A stretch of DNA of 37,619 nucleotides from Bacillota bacterium (GCA_023431215.1 JAEYXR010000082.1:1-37619), one strand, 5' to 3'; shown: positions 1 through 7,081, counted from the stretch's first letter. Notes: generated by a model from the letters alone, not told the origin. Numbers and translations: made by a program.

Positions 1-1
1 G

Positions 2-94
2 TACACCATGCAAACAACTCGTGCGAGCTGCTCCCGCTGCGGCAGCAGCGGACGCACCATCTGCTTTACTTGCAGCGGCACGGGAAGCAGATAA
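2..94 (+). CDS. C-terminal end of a zinc-ribbon protein (partial, runs off the left edge)
   Basis: The frame starting at base 2 is open from the window edge to a TAA at 92-94. It encodes a cysteine-rich tail with the pattern C-x2-C-x3-G-x3-C-x2-C-x-G-x-G (CSRCGSSGRTICFTCSGTG), the knuckle arrangement of DnaJ-type zinc ribbons. Four regularly spaced cysteines in 30 codons are hard to get by chance, so I read this as the real end of an upstream gene. A second frame is also open here (to a TGA at 142-144) but shows no motif. The gene sits just before two lipoprotein genes on the same strand and is probably cargo of the same integrative element. Its function is unknown because the rest lies outside the window. 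Confidence 0.5.
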   Translation, partial: YTMQTTRASCSRCGSSGRTICFTCSGTGSR

Positions 95-140
95 AGGCAG
101 TTTTCGTCAACAAAGATAACCGCATTGGAGGGCAAGCAAG

Positions 141-1568
141 ATGAACATGAAAAAAACGGCGATTCTGTTAATAGCGGTGCTCATGATTGCAGCCACTCTA
201 TGCGCGTGCAGTCGTGAGCGTAAGATTTCCAATCATGAGGTTTCTTTGAAACTGGGGGAAAGCGTCCAGCTCGTGCTTGATAATATCCCGCAAGGGAAAA
301 CGGCGTCGGATTATACATGGGCTTGCGGATCGAGCTTATCGGTGAATGAAAGCGGCTTGGTGCAGGCAAACGAGATGGGTGACTCCTATGTCAGTGCCAC
401 GCTGACCTATAAGGGAACCGAGTATTTTGAGTATTTCAAGGTCACCGCGCCGGTAAAACTGGATGAGCTGTCGCTGAACATGAGCAAAGTCATGCTGTTA
501 GTCGGTCAGCAGGATATGCTCGCCGCAAAAACCTCTGTCGAGCTACCAGACAACCATAAAATTGAGTGGAGCAGTTCGGATGAAACGGTGGTAACGCTGG
601 AACGCCCTGACAATCTGATGGGGAACTCCAACTGCAATCTTTACAGGCTTATCGCTAGCAGAATGGGACGTGCCGTCGTGACTGCCTCCTGCGGCGGCGT
701 GGAAGCAAGCTGCGAGGTCAATGTTTACGACCCGAAAACGCCGGATGAGATTATGGCGTATCTGGACGATTGGCAGAGCTTCCAGTACATAAATGCCGAT
801 GGAACGGCTTGCGTGGAGATGGACAGCGCCGGTGTCTCCCTGCCTGCCGATGGTATTCAGGCTCTTATCGGAACTGCCCCGGCGGGAAAATATCTTGTTG
901 TATGGGACTACGACTATAATCACCATGTATACAGCACCGTAGATAAAGTTGCGCCAAATTATGATTACACGGCGTTTTTTCCGCCCGAATACCGCCCCCA
1001 CAGCCTTGCCGAAGTGGAGTATATTCTCAGAGTGACGGACGGCGAGGCGAAACAGGAAACCACATACGAACACGGCGTGAAGGGTATGCGTCTCACAGCG
1101 GTCATCGTTCTGGAAAACGCGGTCACCGGCGAGATCATGGAAACGCTGTACTACGCAGAGGGATCGCCCCTGCCGCAATCCATCATTGTGCCGCAAGAAA
1201 GCATCCCCGAATATCACTATGGCGACCCCGTGGAAAACTCGGTGCTGGAAAACGCGCTGATGAGGACGTTGGGCGACCTGTGGCTGGAGAACCACAGTGC
1301 GGTGCTGTTCCATGAGGGGGCCACCGCCCGCCACTGCTCCGGCAGTAAGGTCACGCTACCCGACAGCATCGGAAAAATCAACCTGACTGTTGACCGATTG
1401 CCAAAAGAGTTGGTCATACCTACCAGGGTCAGCAAGATCCTCAACACCCACTTGGAATTTGCGGAAATCAAAAACATCACCGTTTATGATGGCAGCTTTG
1501 CCCAGCAATGGGTCAGTGAACGTGAGCGTGAAGGAGTCACCGTGCTTCCAGCGCCTTCAGATAATTAA
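141..1568 (+). CDS. Lipoprotein with two bacterial Ig-like (Big_2) domains
   Basis: A 475-aa secreted lipoprotein. Residues 1-23 form a signal peptide with a lipobox ending in Cys-23 (TLCAC), so it should be lipidated and held on the outer face of the membrane. About residues 30-104 and 107-196 look like two Ig-like Big_2 modules, with the typical W(S/T)xxxxxVxxVxxxGxVxA and GxAxVTAxxGGxxAxCxVxV patterns. The middle (205-360) is unrecognised. The last 60 residues (VIPTRVSKI...ITVYDGSFAQQWVSE) resemble the capping end of BspA-type leucine-rich repeats. The start at 141 has SD GGAGGG at 127-132. It is followed 17 bp later by another lipoprotein gene. Both occupy the slot where Tn916 relatives carry accessory genes, so they are likely cargo. 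Surface adhesion or sensing is only a guess. Confidence 0.8.
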   Translation: MNMKKTAILLIAVLMIAATLCACSRERKISNHEVSLKLGESVQLVLDNIPQGKTASDYTWACGSSLSVNESGLVQANEMGDSYVSATLTYKGTEYFEYFKVTAPVKLDELSLNMSKVMLLVGQQDMLAAKTSVELPDNHKIEWSSSDETVVTLERPDNLMGNSNCNLYRLIASRMGRAVVTASCGGVEASCEVNVYDPKTPDEIMAYLDDWQSFQYINADGTACVEMDSAGVSLPADGIQALIGTAPAGKYLVVWDYDYNHHVYSTVDKVAPNYDYTAFFPPEYRPHSLAEVEYILRVTDGEAKQETTYEHGVKGMRLTAVIVLENAVTGEIMETLYYAEGSPLPQSIIVPQESIPEYHYGDPVENSVLENALMRTLGDLWLENHSAVLFHEGATARHCSGSKVTLPDSIGKINLTVDRLPKELVIPTRVSKILNTHLEFAEIKNITVYDGSFAQQWVSEREREGVTVLPAPSDN

Positions 1569-1585
1569 ATTAGGGAGGAATGAAC

Positions 1586-2902
1586 ATGAAGAGAATCATA
1601 TCAATTTTGCTCATTGTCCTGCTCATCTGTACGCTCACAGCCTGCTCCAAGCAGCCTGTCGGATCGTCCGAGCCTTCATCCACACCGCAGGAGTCATCAG
1701 AGCCAACGCCGGAGCGGGAGCCCTATAAGCCGATGGACATATTCGGTGAGGAGTTCAATCCCTTCGGCATGGACTCACCGTTTACAGTATTTGCAGCCTC
1801 GTTCAACAAGGGCTCGGCAAAGCTTGGCAAAGATCAATTTGTCCTATCAATGACAGGCGGCGGCAATATGTACGCCTGTGTAGCGTATTTGCTGGACGTG
1901 TCCGGGCTTGGTCTTGATGAGGGCAAAAAGTTTGAACGTCTTGAAGAATATCGCTCAAACGGGTATTTTTTGGAGTTTACCGGAACAAATGGGCAGGTTA
2001 TCACAATCCGGCAGGCCGACCCCAACGACGACCGCTACGAGTATGTGGAAGCTGACGGGCAGCATGATTTTACCGGCGGCGGCTGCGTGATCGATATTAC
2101 GTACTTTATAAATGATGCCGATGTGGAAAAATACACAAAGCTCGTGAGTGACAATTATAATATGGCGGCGCTAACACCAATTACCGATTATTTTGATACG
2201 AATACAGATTTCAGCGAGTGCGGCATCAAAGTCAATGTGCATAAGGAGGAAGCCAGAGCCTATACCGTCTATTATGTCACCGACGTCAAAACTGTTCAGC
2301 AGAGTATGCAGGCAAATGGCGACGCTCCGTGGTGGGAGTGGAATGGTATGATGCAAACCGCCTTTATATATGACGGTATGGATAGCAAGCTGACCTTCGA
2401 CATCAAGGGAGGAGCCATAACAGTCGAACAGTTGGATGTGAATTTCAATAAACCTCCTGTTGCGGACGGATCACTTACTGCACTTGGATTTGGCTTTGAT
2501 GAAGCGGGCGTATGTGGGGTATATGAAGAACGCGAACCGCATTACAAATCTATCGCAATCTCAAAACCGGAATGGGGCGACTTCGCCGACGACTGGAACA
2601 TCGAATACATGGATGCGGATGTGAACGGCTACAGCCTGCGAATCACCTATCACGCAAGCGAGGGCAGATATCATATATCGGTGGACAAGGACGGTGAGAC
2701 TTGTGCCTACGATACCTACCCGGAAAAGGATGAAAAGGGCTGGGAGTATCCAGACATCGACACCGTACACCGAATGTTCAACGACGCCTTTGGCACGAAG
2801 GAGAAGGAATTATACTCTGTGCCACTCGAATACTTTGAGCAGTTCGTGCAGGAACACTTTGGCATGAGCGTTGATGAACTATATGCGGCACAGAAGCAAT
2901 AA
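1586..2902 (+). CDS. Lipoprotein of unknown function
   Basis: A 438-aa protein with a signal peptide and lipobox (CTLTAC, Cys at residue 20), then a Ser/Pro/Glu-rich linker (about 22-50) typical of the tether between lipid anchor and folded domain. I do not recognise the rest. It is acidic, rich in aromatic residues, has no membrane segments and must be extracellular. There are two in-frame ATGs, at 1580 and 1586. The SD GGAGG (1574-1578) is one base from the first and seven from the second, so 1586 is the likely start. It lies 17 bp after another lipoprotein gene, so the two are probably cotranscribed. Its place between a zinc-ribbon gene and the KTR-protein gene marks it as element cargo. 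Confidence 0.78.
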   Translation: MKRIISILLIVLLICTLTACSKQPVGSSEPSSTPQESSEPTPEREPYKPMDIFGEEFNPFGMDSPFTVFAASFNKGSAKLGKDQFVLSMTGGGNMYACVAYLLDVSGLGLDEGKKFERLEEYRSNGYFLEFTGTNGQVITIRQADPNDDRYEYVEADGQHDFTGGGCVIDITYFINDADVEKYTKLVSDNYNMAALTPITDYFDTNTDFSECGIKVNVHKEEARAYTVYYVTDVKTVQQSMQANGDAPWWEWNGMMQTAFIYDGMDSKLTFDIKGGAITVEQLDVNFNKPPVADGSLTALGFGFDEAGVCGVYEEREPHYKSIAISKPEWGDFADDWNIEYMDADVNGYSLRITYHASEGRYHISVDKDGETCAYDTYPEKDEKGWEYPDIDTVHRMFNDAFGTKEKELYSVPLEYFEQFVQEHFGMSVDELYAAQKQ

Positions 2903-2951
2903 AAGGGATGGATGCTAATTGCAGAGCTCATATCAGAATGGGGGTGGTTTG

Positions 2952-3155
2952 ATGGAGGATGTCCATTGCGATGATGAACACTGGGTTTTGTGTCCGTGCT
3001 GCAAGAGTAAGACGCGGACAAAAATTCTAAGTGACACCATCCTAATCAAGTTCCCGCTGTTTTGTCCCAAATGCAAGGAAGAAATCCTGATAAATATCCG
3101 CAGAATGAATATGACAGTGATTAAGTGGCCAGACGCAAAGACGCAGAGCCGATAA
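2952..3155 (+). CDS. Cysteine-rich KTR-domain protein
   Basis: A 67-aa protein with two CxxC knuckles (LCPCCKSKTR and FCPKCKEE) and the C-terminus PDAKTQSR. This matches the small cysteine-rich KTR family found in Tn916/CTn-type elements, often beside tet genes. It probably binds one zinc; its role is unknown. An upstream ATG at 2919 is in frame, but homologs start near the first CxxC and a G-rich SD-like stretch (GGGGTGG) precedes the ATG at 2952, so I prefer 2952. Its stop codon is buried in a hairpin that separates it from the convergent XRE gene. Presence of this gene followed by the opposing XRE gene mirrors the order downstream of tet(M) in Tn916. Confidence 0.82.
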   Translation: MEDVHCDDEHWVLCPCCKSKTRTKILSDTILIKFPLFCPKCKEEILINIRRMNMTVIKWPDAKTQSR

Positions 3156-3178
3156 CTTTACCGTTATCTGCCCTGCGT
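3141..3178. terminator. Hairpin between convergent KTR and XRE genes
   Basis: ACGCAG (3141-3146) pairs with CTGCGT (3173-3178), and GATAAC (3151-3156) pairs with GTTATC (3163-3168) inside it. Together they form a two-step stem followed by TTCTTTTCG. It overlaps the stop codon of the KTR gene and ends 19 bp before the stop of the opposing XRE gene, so it could end both transcripts. Confidence 0.6.
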
Positions 3179-3196
3179 TCTTTTCGCAAATCAGAG

Positions 3197-3526
3197 TTAC
3201 TTCTGGCTTTCCAGCGCAGCTTTAACAGTTGCTTTGATGATTGTCATAGATCGGTCATCGCAGTTGTAGAGCATACGAACAAGGTCTTCTACCTCGGAAT
3301 CTTTGGATGGCTTCTCGGGGTAGAAGATCAAGTTCGGTTCGATGTTCAGCACACGGGTTAACTTCCACAGAACATCGTAGCTCGGCTTTTTGCCTTCGTT
3401 TTCAATGCGATATATGTACCGCTCGGTTTTTTCGACTTTCTCGGCTAAGACTTCCACGGTAATATCAGCTTTTTGTCGAGCTGCTTTTATTACCTCGCCA
3501 AGAGTGTCATGAATGTTATGTACCAT
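3197..3526 (-). CDS. XRE-family helix-turn-helix repressor (Tn916 Orf9-like)
   Basis: A 109-aa regulator with an N-terminal Cro/CI-type helix-turn-helix (about residues 8-62; LGEVIKAARQKADITVEVLAEKVEKTERYIYRIENEGKK region) and the tail motif IFYPEKPSKDSEVEDLVRML. That whole architecture is typical of the opposing XRE gene of Tn916-like elements, which lies between the tet region and the regulatory genes. The ATG at 3526 has the SD GGAGGTGA five bases upstream; the ATG at 3541 overlaps that SD and is rejected. It faces away from the sigma-like gene, so their shared upstream region is a natural operator site. By analogy it should restrain transfer-gene expression; that role is inference. Confidence 0.85.
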   Translation of the reverse strand: MVHNIHDTLGEVIKAARQKADITVEVLAEKVEKTERYIYRIENEGKKPSYDVLWKLTRVLNIEPNLIFYPEKPSKDSEVEDLVRMLYNCDDRSMTIIKATVKAALESQK

Positions 3527-3726
3527 CAGTTCACCTCCCATAATAATTGTACTGACTTATACCATGTCGATAATGGCATAACCGTTCAATTATATATGAA
3601 CTAATGGTTCTTTTATCTCCGAACTGAATAACAGCGCGACCCCGCCAATAAAAAAAACGAGGTTTTGACGGGGCTCATTCTCATGCTCACACCCTCCAAT
3701 TCTTCGTTTAGGATTGGAGGATTTTT

Positions 3727-3792
3727 ATGTATCGACTGCCACCGCTGGCTGCTCTGACCACCAACAAGAATACATGCAGATCCACACACTGA
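3727..3792 (+). CDS. Candidate 21-aa leader peptide
   Basis: ATG at 3727 lies six bases after GGAGG (3716-3720), which is the 3' arm of a perfect 8-bp hairpin with CCTCCAAT (3693-3700). The peptide (begins MYRLPPLAALTT) is too short to judge by composition and I know no homolog. Its case rests on position: SD hairpin before it, terminator-like hairpin about 100 bp after it, and a regulatory gene beyond. It would act in cis through ribosome position, as the tet(M) leader of Tn916 does. It may equally be chance. Confidence 0.35.
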   Translation: MYRLPPLAALTTNKNTCRSTH

Positions 3793-3895
3793 CTGGAGAA
3801 TTACTAATCTTATACAGTCAAAAAAAGCCCCGCTCAGGAAAGGGAGCATTACGGGTATCACCATGAACTGACAATCCATCTAACATATGAACTGC

Positions 3896-3946
3896 AAAGC
3901 GCATCAGCGTTTCGACTTATTTTGTCGATATGCCGGTGCGCTTTTC
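3896..3946 (+). terminator. Two-tier hairpin with U-tract upstream of the sigma-like gene
   Basis: AAAGCGCATC (3896-3905) pairs with GGTGCGCTTT (3935-3944; one wobble), with an inner stem TCGAC (3912-3916) to GTCGA (3924-3928). It is followed by a short T-tract. It lies between a candidate leader peptide and the gene it would control, so it fits an attenuator better than an end-of-gene terminator. Confidence 0.55.
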
Positions 3947-3991
3947 TATGTATCAGTACAGATTTACCTCGTTGCCGCAGTCCGCCTTCTT

Positions 3992-4022
3992 CCATTCAGA
4001 TTCAACCCAAAAATCTGAATGG
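3992..4022 (+). promoter_or_regulatory. Hairpin overlapping the Shine-Dalgarno of the sigma-like gene
   Basis: CCATTCAGATT (3992-4002) and AATCTGAATGG (4012-4022) are a perfect 11-bp inverted repeat with a 9-nt loop. The SD GGAGG occupies 4021-4025, so its first two bases lie in the 3' arm, with the ATG at 4033. Folding would hinder ribosome access, suggesting translational control. Confidence 0.55.
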
Positions 4023-4032
4023 AGGAAACCTT

Positions 4033-4464
4033 ATGGCAAAAATAAATCTCAGGGATTACTATCCCGATTATTACGCAACCGATTACATAATTGATGTTCC
4101 CGATGAAGTGAAAGAAAACATGACGCCATACCAGCAAGAAGAGCAGGCTCACCGCCGCCGTATGAAAAGAAACCATGTCCTTTCATTAGATGCTAACGAC
4201 GGCCTTGAAGCAGAAACAATCTATAAATCAAAGCAGCCGGATGAGTTGGTTGAAAGTGCAGAGTTAAAGCAGTTCATTGAGGAAGCAATTCAAATGCTGC
4301 CAGAGGCGCAGGCTCGCAGAGTGTACGCCGCCGTCGTTTTGGAGATTAAGCCGGTTGACATTGCAGCAGCAGAGGGCGTGACAAAAAGTGCAGTTTCAAT
4401 TTCACTGAGCAAGGGCATCAACACGGTTAAAGCTTTTTTGAAAAAATATCTTGGAAAGGCTTAA
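4033..4464 (+). CDS. Sigma-70 region-4-like regulator of the integrative element
   Basis: A 143-aa protein. Residues about 80-140 form a sigma-70 region 4 / ECF-type helix-turn-helix: a helix ending LPEAQARRVYAAVVLE, then KPVDIAAAEGVTKSAVSISLSKGINTVKAFLKK as the HTH. There is no recognisable region 2; residues 1-70 are acidic, Tyr-rich and then basic (AHRRRMKRN). Such short sigma-like proteins sit upstream of xis/int in Tn916-type elements (Orf7/Orf8 position) and control transfer genes; that role is inferred from position. ATG 4033 follows GGAGG at 4021-4025. Translation may be governed by the hairpin over this SD, and transcription by the upstream leader and the divergent XRE protein. A small hairpin (GGAGATA-TTA-TATCTCC, 4496-4512) follows the gene. 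Confidence 0.8.
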   Translation: MAKINLRDYYPDYYATDYIIDVPDEVKENMTPYQQEEQAHRRRMKRNHVLSLDANDGLEAETIYKSKQPDELVESAELKQFIEEAIQMLPEAQARRVYAAVVLEIKPVDIAAAEGVTKSAVSISLSKGINTVKAFLKKYLGKA

Positions 4465-4961
4465 CTTTTGCTTTCCTGCTGACCTTGGTTTATGAGGAGA
4501 TATTATATCTCCGTTTGCTCCTTGAAAATTGAATATACGGCATTACAGGCACAAAACCCGTGTAATAGCGAAATGAGGTGCGCCGCCAAGAGGATAGCTT
4601 TCAGGAGGTGGTTTTGGACAAGCTGTCGGAGCGATCTACGCATTTCCTCAAACCCGATTCGGCAGACCGGGCGCGATGACAGCACGGGGGATAATGAAAC
4701 TTTCTCACGACCTCCCACAGACTTGAGGGGGAACCCGGTGGTATTCGTCAGCCTTACAAGCAGCGGTATCGCGGAGTTATGACAGTCTCGCCAGAGACGG
4801 CCTGTAATGTCCCCAGCGTCGGGGTGCGTGGCAAATATGGCGCAGCCAAGAAGAAATAATAGTACAACCGTATCGGGACACTTAACCCAGCCAAAGGCTT
4901 ATTAGGCTGCAAGCTATCTCCGATACGGTCGTGCTAATTTATAACGAGGGGAGGCTCTGCC
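4465..4961 (+). other. Structured 0.5-kb stretch between the sigma-like gene and xis
   Basis: No confident gene is present. I see several hairpins: GGAGATA/TATCTCC (4496-4512), GTCTC/GAGAC (4785-4798), CCCC/GGGG (4811-4824), and a long composite palindrome (4861-4935). One short GTG-started frame (4578-4679, 33 codons, with the stretch LDKLSERSTHFLKPD) reads like real protein but has no good SD. Further downstream the same frame reads plausibly again to a TAA near 4856, with stops between, so a decayed small gene is possible. In Tn916 the small orf5 lies in this position. A structured RNA or recombination/transfer site is the alternative. Confidence 0.4.
4861..4935. repeat. Composite inverted repeat just upstream of xis
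   Basis: A 16-bp arm at 4861-4876 (ending ACCGTATCGG) and its near-perfect complement at 4920-4935 (starting CCGATACGGT; two mismatches) enclose a smaller stem, CAGCC to GGCTG. The distal arm ends about 12 bp before the SD of the excisionase gene. It could be a recombinase or relaxase site, an operator, or an RNA switch controlling xis. Confidence 0.55.
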
Positions 4962-5186
4962 ATGGGCACATCTCTAACAGCAAAAGACGCATATTCCTTA
5001 ATGCTAAAGGAGTATCCCGATGTTATGAACATTGAGCAAATGTGTTCCGCACTTGGGATTAGTACGAAAACCGGTTATCAGTTATTGAAAGATGGTCAAG
5101 TGCTGTGCCTAAAAATTGGGCGCTCCTATCGAATACCCAAAGCGCACCTTCTTACATATTTAAGAATCGGGGGCGAATCAAACTAA
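4962..5186 (+). CDS. xis: Excisionase (Xis), MerR-like helix-turn-helix
   Basis: A 74-aa DNA-binding protein of the excisionase family. The centre (MNIEQMCSALGISTKTGYQLLKDG) is a winged helix-turn-helix, followed by LKIGRSYRIPKAHLLTYL, the classical Tn916-type Xis ending. It directs the neighbouring integrase toward excision by bending DNA at the attachment ends. ATG 4962 follows AGGGGAGG at 4947-4954 with seven bases between. It is 94 bp upstream of int on the same strand, the standard order. A composite palindrome just upstream may control its expression. The family assignment is firm; the 12 or so extra N-terminal residues are usual for elements of this type. Confidence 0.88.
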   Translation: MGTSLTAKDAYSLMLKEYPDVMNIEQMCSALGISTKTGYQLLKDGQVLCLKIGRSYRIPKAHLLTYLRIGGESN

Positions 5187-5280
5187 CCCTCCGCATCGTT
5201 GAGATTTTCAAAATGCCGTGCTATCCTTATTGTGTCAACGGCAGATAATCTCGGCTGCTACACAAAGGAGGATAAGACAA

Positions 5281-6519
5281 ATGGTAGCAGGACATCTGCA
5301 AGAAAAGAAAGGCTTCTTTTATATGGTTTTGTGCTGGGCTGATATTAACGGCAAGCGCAAGACAAAATGGGTTTCAACAGGACTTCCCATTAAGGGAAAT
5401 AAGAAAAAAGCGGAAAAGCTGTTGATGGAGACCCGCAAAACCTTCATCCCGGACAATGTTGTCCCAATCAAACAAGAAATGCTTTTTGCCGACTTCATGG
5501 AGCAGTGGCTGGAAATTGTAAAGAGTTCGGTTCAAACGGTGACGTATTCCTCGTACTCCAATATGATAAAAAGCGTTATCGCTCCGTATTTTCGTGAGCG
5601 CAGCATTACGCTCGCTGGTTTGACTGCAACGGATATCCAGAGCTTTTACACACATGAATTAAAGCGAGTAAAGGCAAGCTCCGTTATTCATTACCATGCG
5701 AACATCCACAAGGCACTCAAGTATGCCGTCAAGGTTGATCTGATCCCAACAAACCCGGCTGACAAAATCGAGCGTCCCAAAAAAGAACGCTTTGTCGGGA
5801 GCTTTTACGATGCTAATGAGATTAACAAGCTGTTCTCGGTAGCTGCCGGTACGAAATTAGAATTGCCGGTTATGCTGGGAGCTTTCTATGGCTTACGCCG
5901 GAGCGAAGTCCTGGGCTTGAAGTGGGACGCGATTGATTTTGGAAATAACACCATCACAATTCGACACACGGTAACATCCTGTAATCTGGACGGCAAGCAC
6001 GTTTTAATTGCTTCGGACAGTACAAAAACCAAATCCAGTATGAGAACATTGCCGCTTGTTCCTGATTTTCGTGAAAAACTGCTTGTTGTAAAAGAAGAAC
6101 AAGAAGGAAATCGTCTGCTATGCGGACGCTCTTACAACAAAGAGTTTCTTGGCTATCTGTGTGTAGATGAAATGGGGAACCTGATTAAGCCCGGATATGT
6201 AACCACAGCGTTTCCGCTCTTGCTGGAGCATAACGGTCTGCGTAAGATTCGCTATCACGACCTTCGACATTCATGCGCCAGCTTACTTCTTGCCAATGGT
6301 GTTCCGATGAAGCAGATTCAGGAATGGCTTGGTCACAGTGACTTTTCTACCACGGCGAACATTTACGCGCACCTCGATTACAGTTCAAAGCTGTCATCGG
6401 CAGAGGCTATGGTACAGGGACTTCACTTAGGCGGCTCGAATAGCCCAAAATCGGCTAAAAGTGAGCCGATTCAGGAGAGAACTGGGGCAAATCAGGAGAG
6501 AACCGAGATAAAAAACTGA
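5281..6519 (+). CDS. int: Tyrosine-type site-specific integrase (Tn916 family)
   Basis: A 412-aa tyrosine recombinase that joins the element to its chromosomal site. Residues about 1-55 form an arm-site-binding region (KGFFYMVLCWADINGKRKTKWVSTG). Residues 75-165 form the SAM-like core-binding domain (FMEQWLEIVKSSVQTVTYSSY). The catalytic domain follows with the Arg in YGLRRSEVLGLKWD, the HxxR box HDLRHSCASLLL, the His in WLGHSDFSTT and the nucleophilic Tyr in ANIYAHL. All catalytic positions are present and the length is normal, so it is probably active. An in-frame ATG at 5218 exists, but ATG 5281 has a strong SD (AAAGGAGG) and matches family N-termini. The gene ends 80 bp from a tRNA-Ser 3' end, the expected attachment neighbourhood. 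Confidence 0.93.
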   Translation: MVAGHLQEKKGFFYMVLCWADINGKRKTKWVSTGLPIKGNKKKAEKLLMETRKTFIPDNVVPIKQEMLFADFMEQWLEIVKSSVQTVTYSSYSNMIKSVIAPYFRERSITLAGLTATDIQSFYTHELKRVKASSVIHYHANIHKALKYAVKVDLIPTNPADKIERPKKERFVGSFYDANEINKLFSVAAGTKLELPVMLGAFYGLRRSEVLGLKWDAIDFGNNTITIRHTVTSCNLDGKHVLIASDSTKTKSSMRTLPLVPDFREKLLVVKEEQEGNRLLCGRSYNKEFLGYLCVDEMGNLIKPGYVTTAFPLLLEHNGLRKIRYHDLRHSCASLLLANGVPMKQIQEWLGHSDFSTTANIYAHLDYSSKLSSAEAMVQGLHLGGSNSPKSAKSEPIQERTGANQERTEIKN

Positions 6520-6551
6520 TTGAGCGAAAAAATCAAAGCTCCTGAAAAGTC

Positions 6552-6589
6552 CCAAAAAAAAGAAAAGCACGGCAAAAACCGTGCTTTTC
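6552..6589 (-). terminator. Intrinsic terminator of tRNA-Ser
   Basis: A perfect 11-bp stem (6562-6572 with 6579-6589; GAAAAGCACGG) is followed on the minus strand by eight T residues. It lies 10 bp beyond the tRNA-Ser 3' end and so terminates that transcript. It also sits downstream of int on the plus strand, where the U-tract is poor. Confidence 0.75.
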
Positions 6590-6599
6590 AAAGGGAAAT

Positions 6600-6688
6600 T
6601 GGCGGAGAGGGCGGGATTCGAACCCGCGTGGGATTGCTCCCAAACTGATTTCGAGTCAGCCCCGTTATGACCACTTCGATACCTCTCC
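6600..6688 (-). tRNA. tRNA-Ser (anticodon CGA)
   Basis: Full class II tRNA: acceptor GGAGAGG/CCTCTCC with discriminator G and an encoded CCA at 6602-6600. The anticodon stem is CTGA/TCAG around loop CTCGAAA (anticodon CGA). It has a long variable arm and a T-loop GGTTCGAATCC. Its 3' end faces the integrase gene, which is the usual geometry for an element inserted at a tRNA gene. It shares the 11-bp core TGATTTCGAGT (6646-6656) with a half tRNA 191 bp away. Confidence 0.95.
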
Positions 6689-7081
6689 GTATTTATCTTC
6701 AACATCAGCCCTCAAAATAGACCTTGGAAAAAGGAGAGAACTGATGGAGAGAACAGCGTATATTTACTTGTTCAGGATACCCGAAAAACCCAGTAAAATC
6801 AAGGTTTTTCAGCTTTTAGCTTCCAGATAGCGCATTTGATTTCGAGTGCAGACCCTTCAACCACTTGGGTACATCTCCTCATATTAAGTTGAATATAGAC
6901 TCCTCAAAAAATGTCAAGCTACTAAGAAAGCCTATAAACACAGCCTTAACATTAACAAAGGCTTCTCAGAGCTGCTTTTATACCAATTAGGCACAACACT
7001 TTATCAATCCAACGAAAATAAGGATACTATATTTTAAATAAAATTTCAAGTCAATTAAAATAAAAATATTTTAAAAGGGTG
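6689..7081. other. Gene-free spacer between tRNA-Ser and tRNA-Arg
   Basis: The only recognisable item is the truncated tRNA-Ser at 6837-6878. The rest (6689-6836 and 6879-7081) is AT-rich and holds no coding frame or hairpin that I can support. It includes the junction between element and chromosome under either insertion model. Confidence 0.5.
6837..6878 (-). pseudogene. Truncated tRNA-Ser(CGA), 5' half only
   Basis: On the minus strand this begins with a complete 5' acceptor strand (GGAGATG), D arm and 5' anticodon stem (CTGCA), then loop CTCGAAA. Similarity then stops: the next bases (TCAAATGCG) cannot pair with CTGCA, and no variable arm, T arm or acceptor 3' strand follows. The break falls in the anticodon arm, within the 11-bp core TGATTTCGAGT (6837-6847) that is also in the intact tRNA-Ser at 6646-6656. 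This is what a recombination crossover in the anticodon loop would leave. Confidence 0.75.

Larger units (their letters stand above)
3527..4032 (+). promoter_or_regulatory. Leader region before the sigma-like gene: leader ORF, terminator, SD hairpin
   Basis: This 506-bp stretch has no conventional gene but is highly structured. (1) CCTCCAAT at 3693-3700 is perfectly complementary to ATTGGAGG at 3713-3720, masking an SD. (2) That SD serves a 21-codon ORF at 3727-3792 (starts MYRLPPLAALT). (3) A two-tier hairpin at 3896-3944 (AAAGCGCATC with GGTGCGCTTT, and inside it TCGAC with GTCGA) runs into TTTTCT, like an intrinsic terminator. (4) A perfect 11-bp hairpin at 3992-4022 covers the SD of the next gene. 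A weak plus-strand promoter may be TTGTAC (3547-3552) and GATAAT (3569-3574). The layout resembles a peptide-coupled attenuator; that reading is inference. Confidence 0.5.

Noticed and set aside
3125..3361. 78-codon plus-strand frame over the XRE gene
   Set aside because: Antisense to the XRE regulator, starts inside the KTR gene and runs through the terminator hairpin.
4492..4782. 96-codon plus-strand frame between the sigma-like gene and xis
   Set aside because: No SD, unusual Arg/Cys/Trp-rich composition and no family resemblance. Another frame in the same stretch reads more like protein, though broken.
6427..6705. Minus-strand 92-codon frame over tRNA-Ser and the int 3' end
   Set aside because: It reads through a tRNA gene and its terminator; not a protein.
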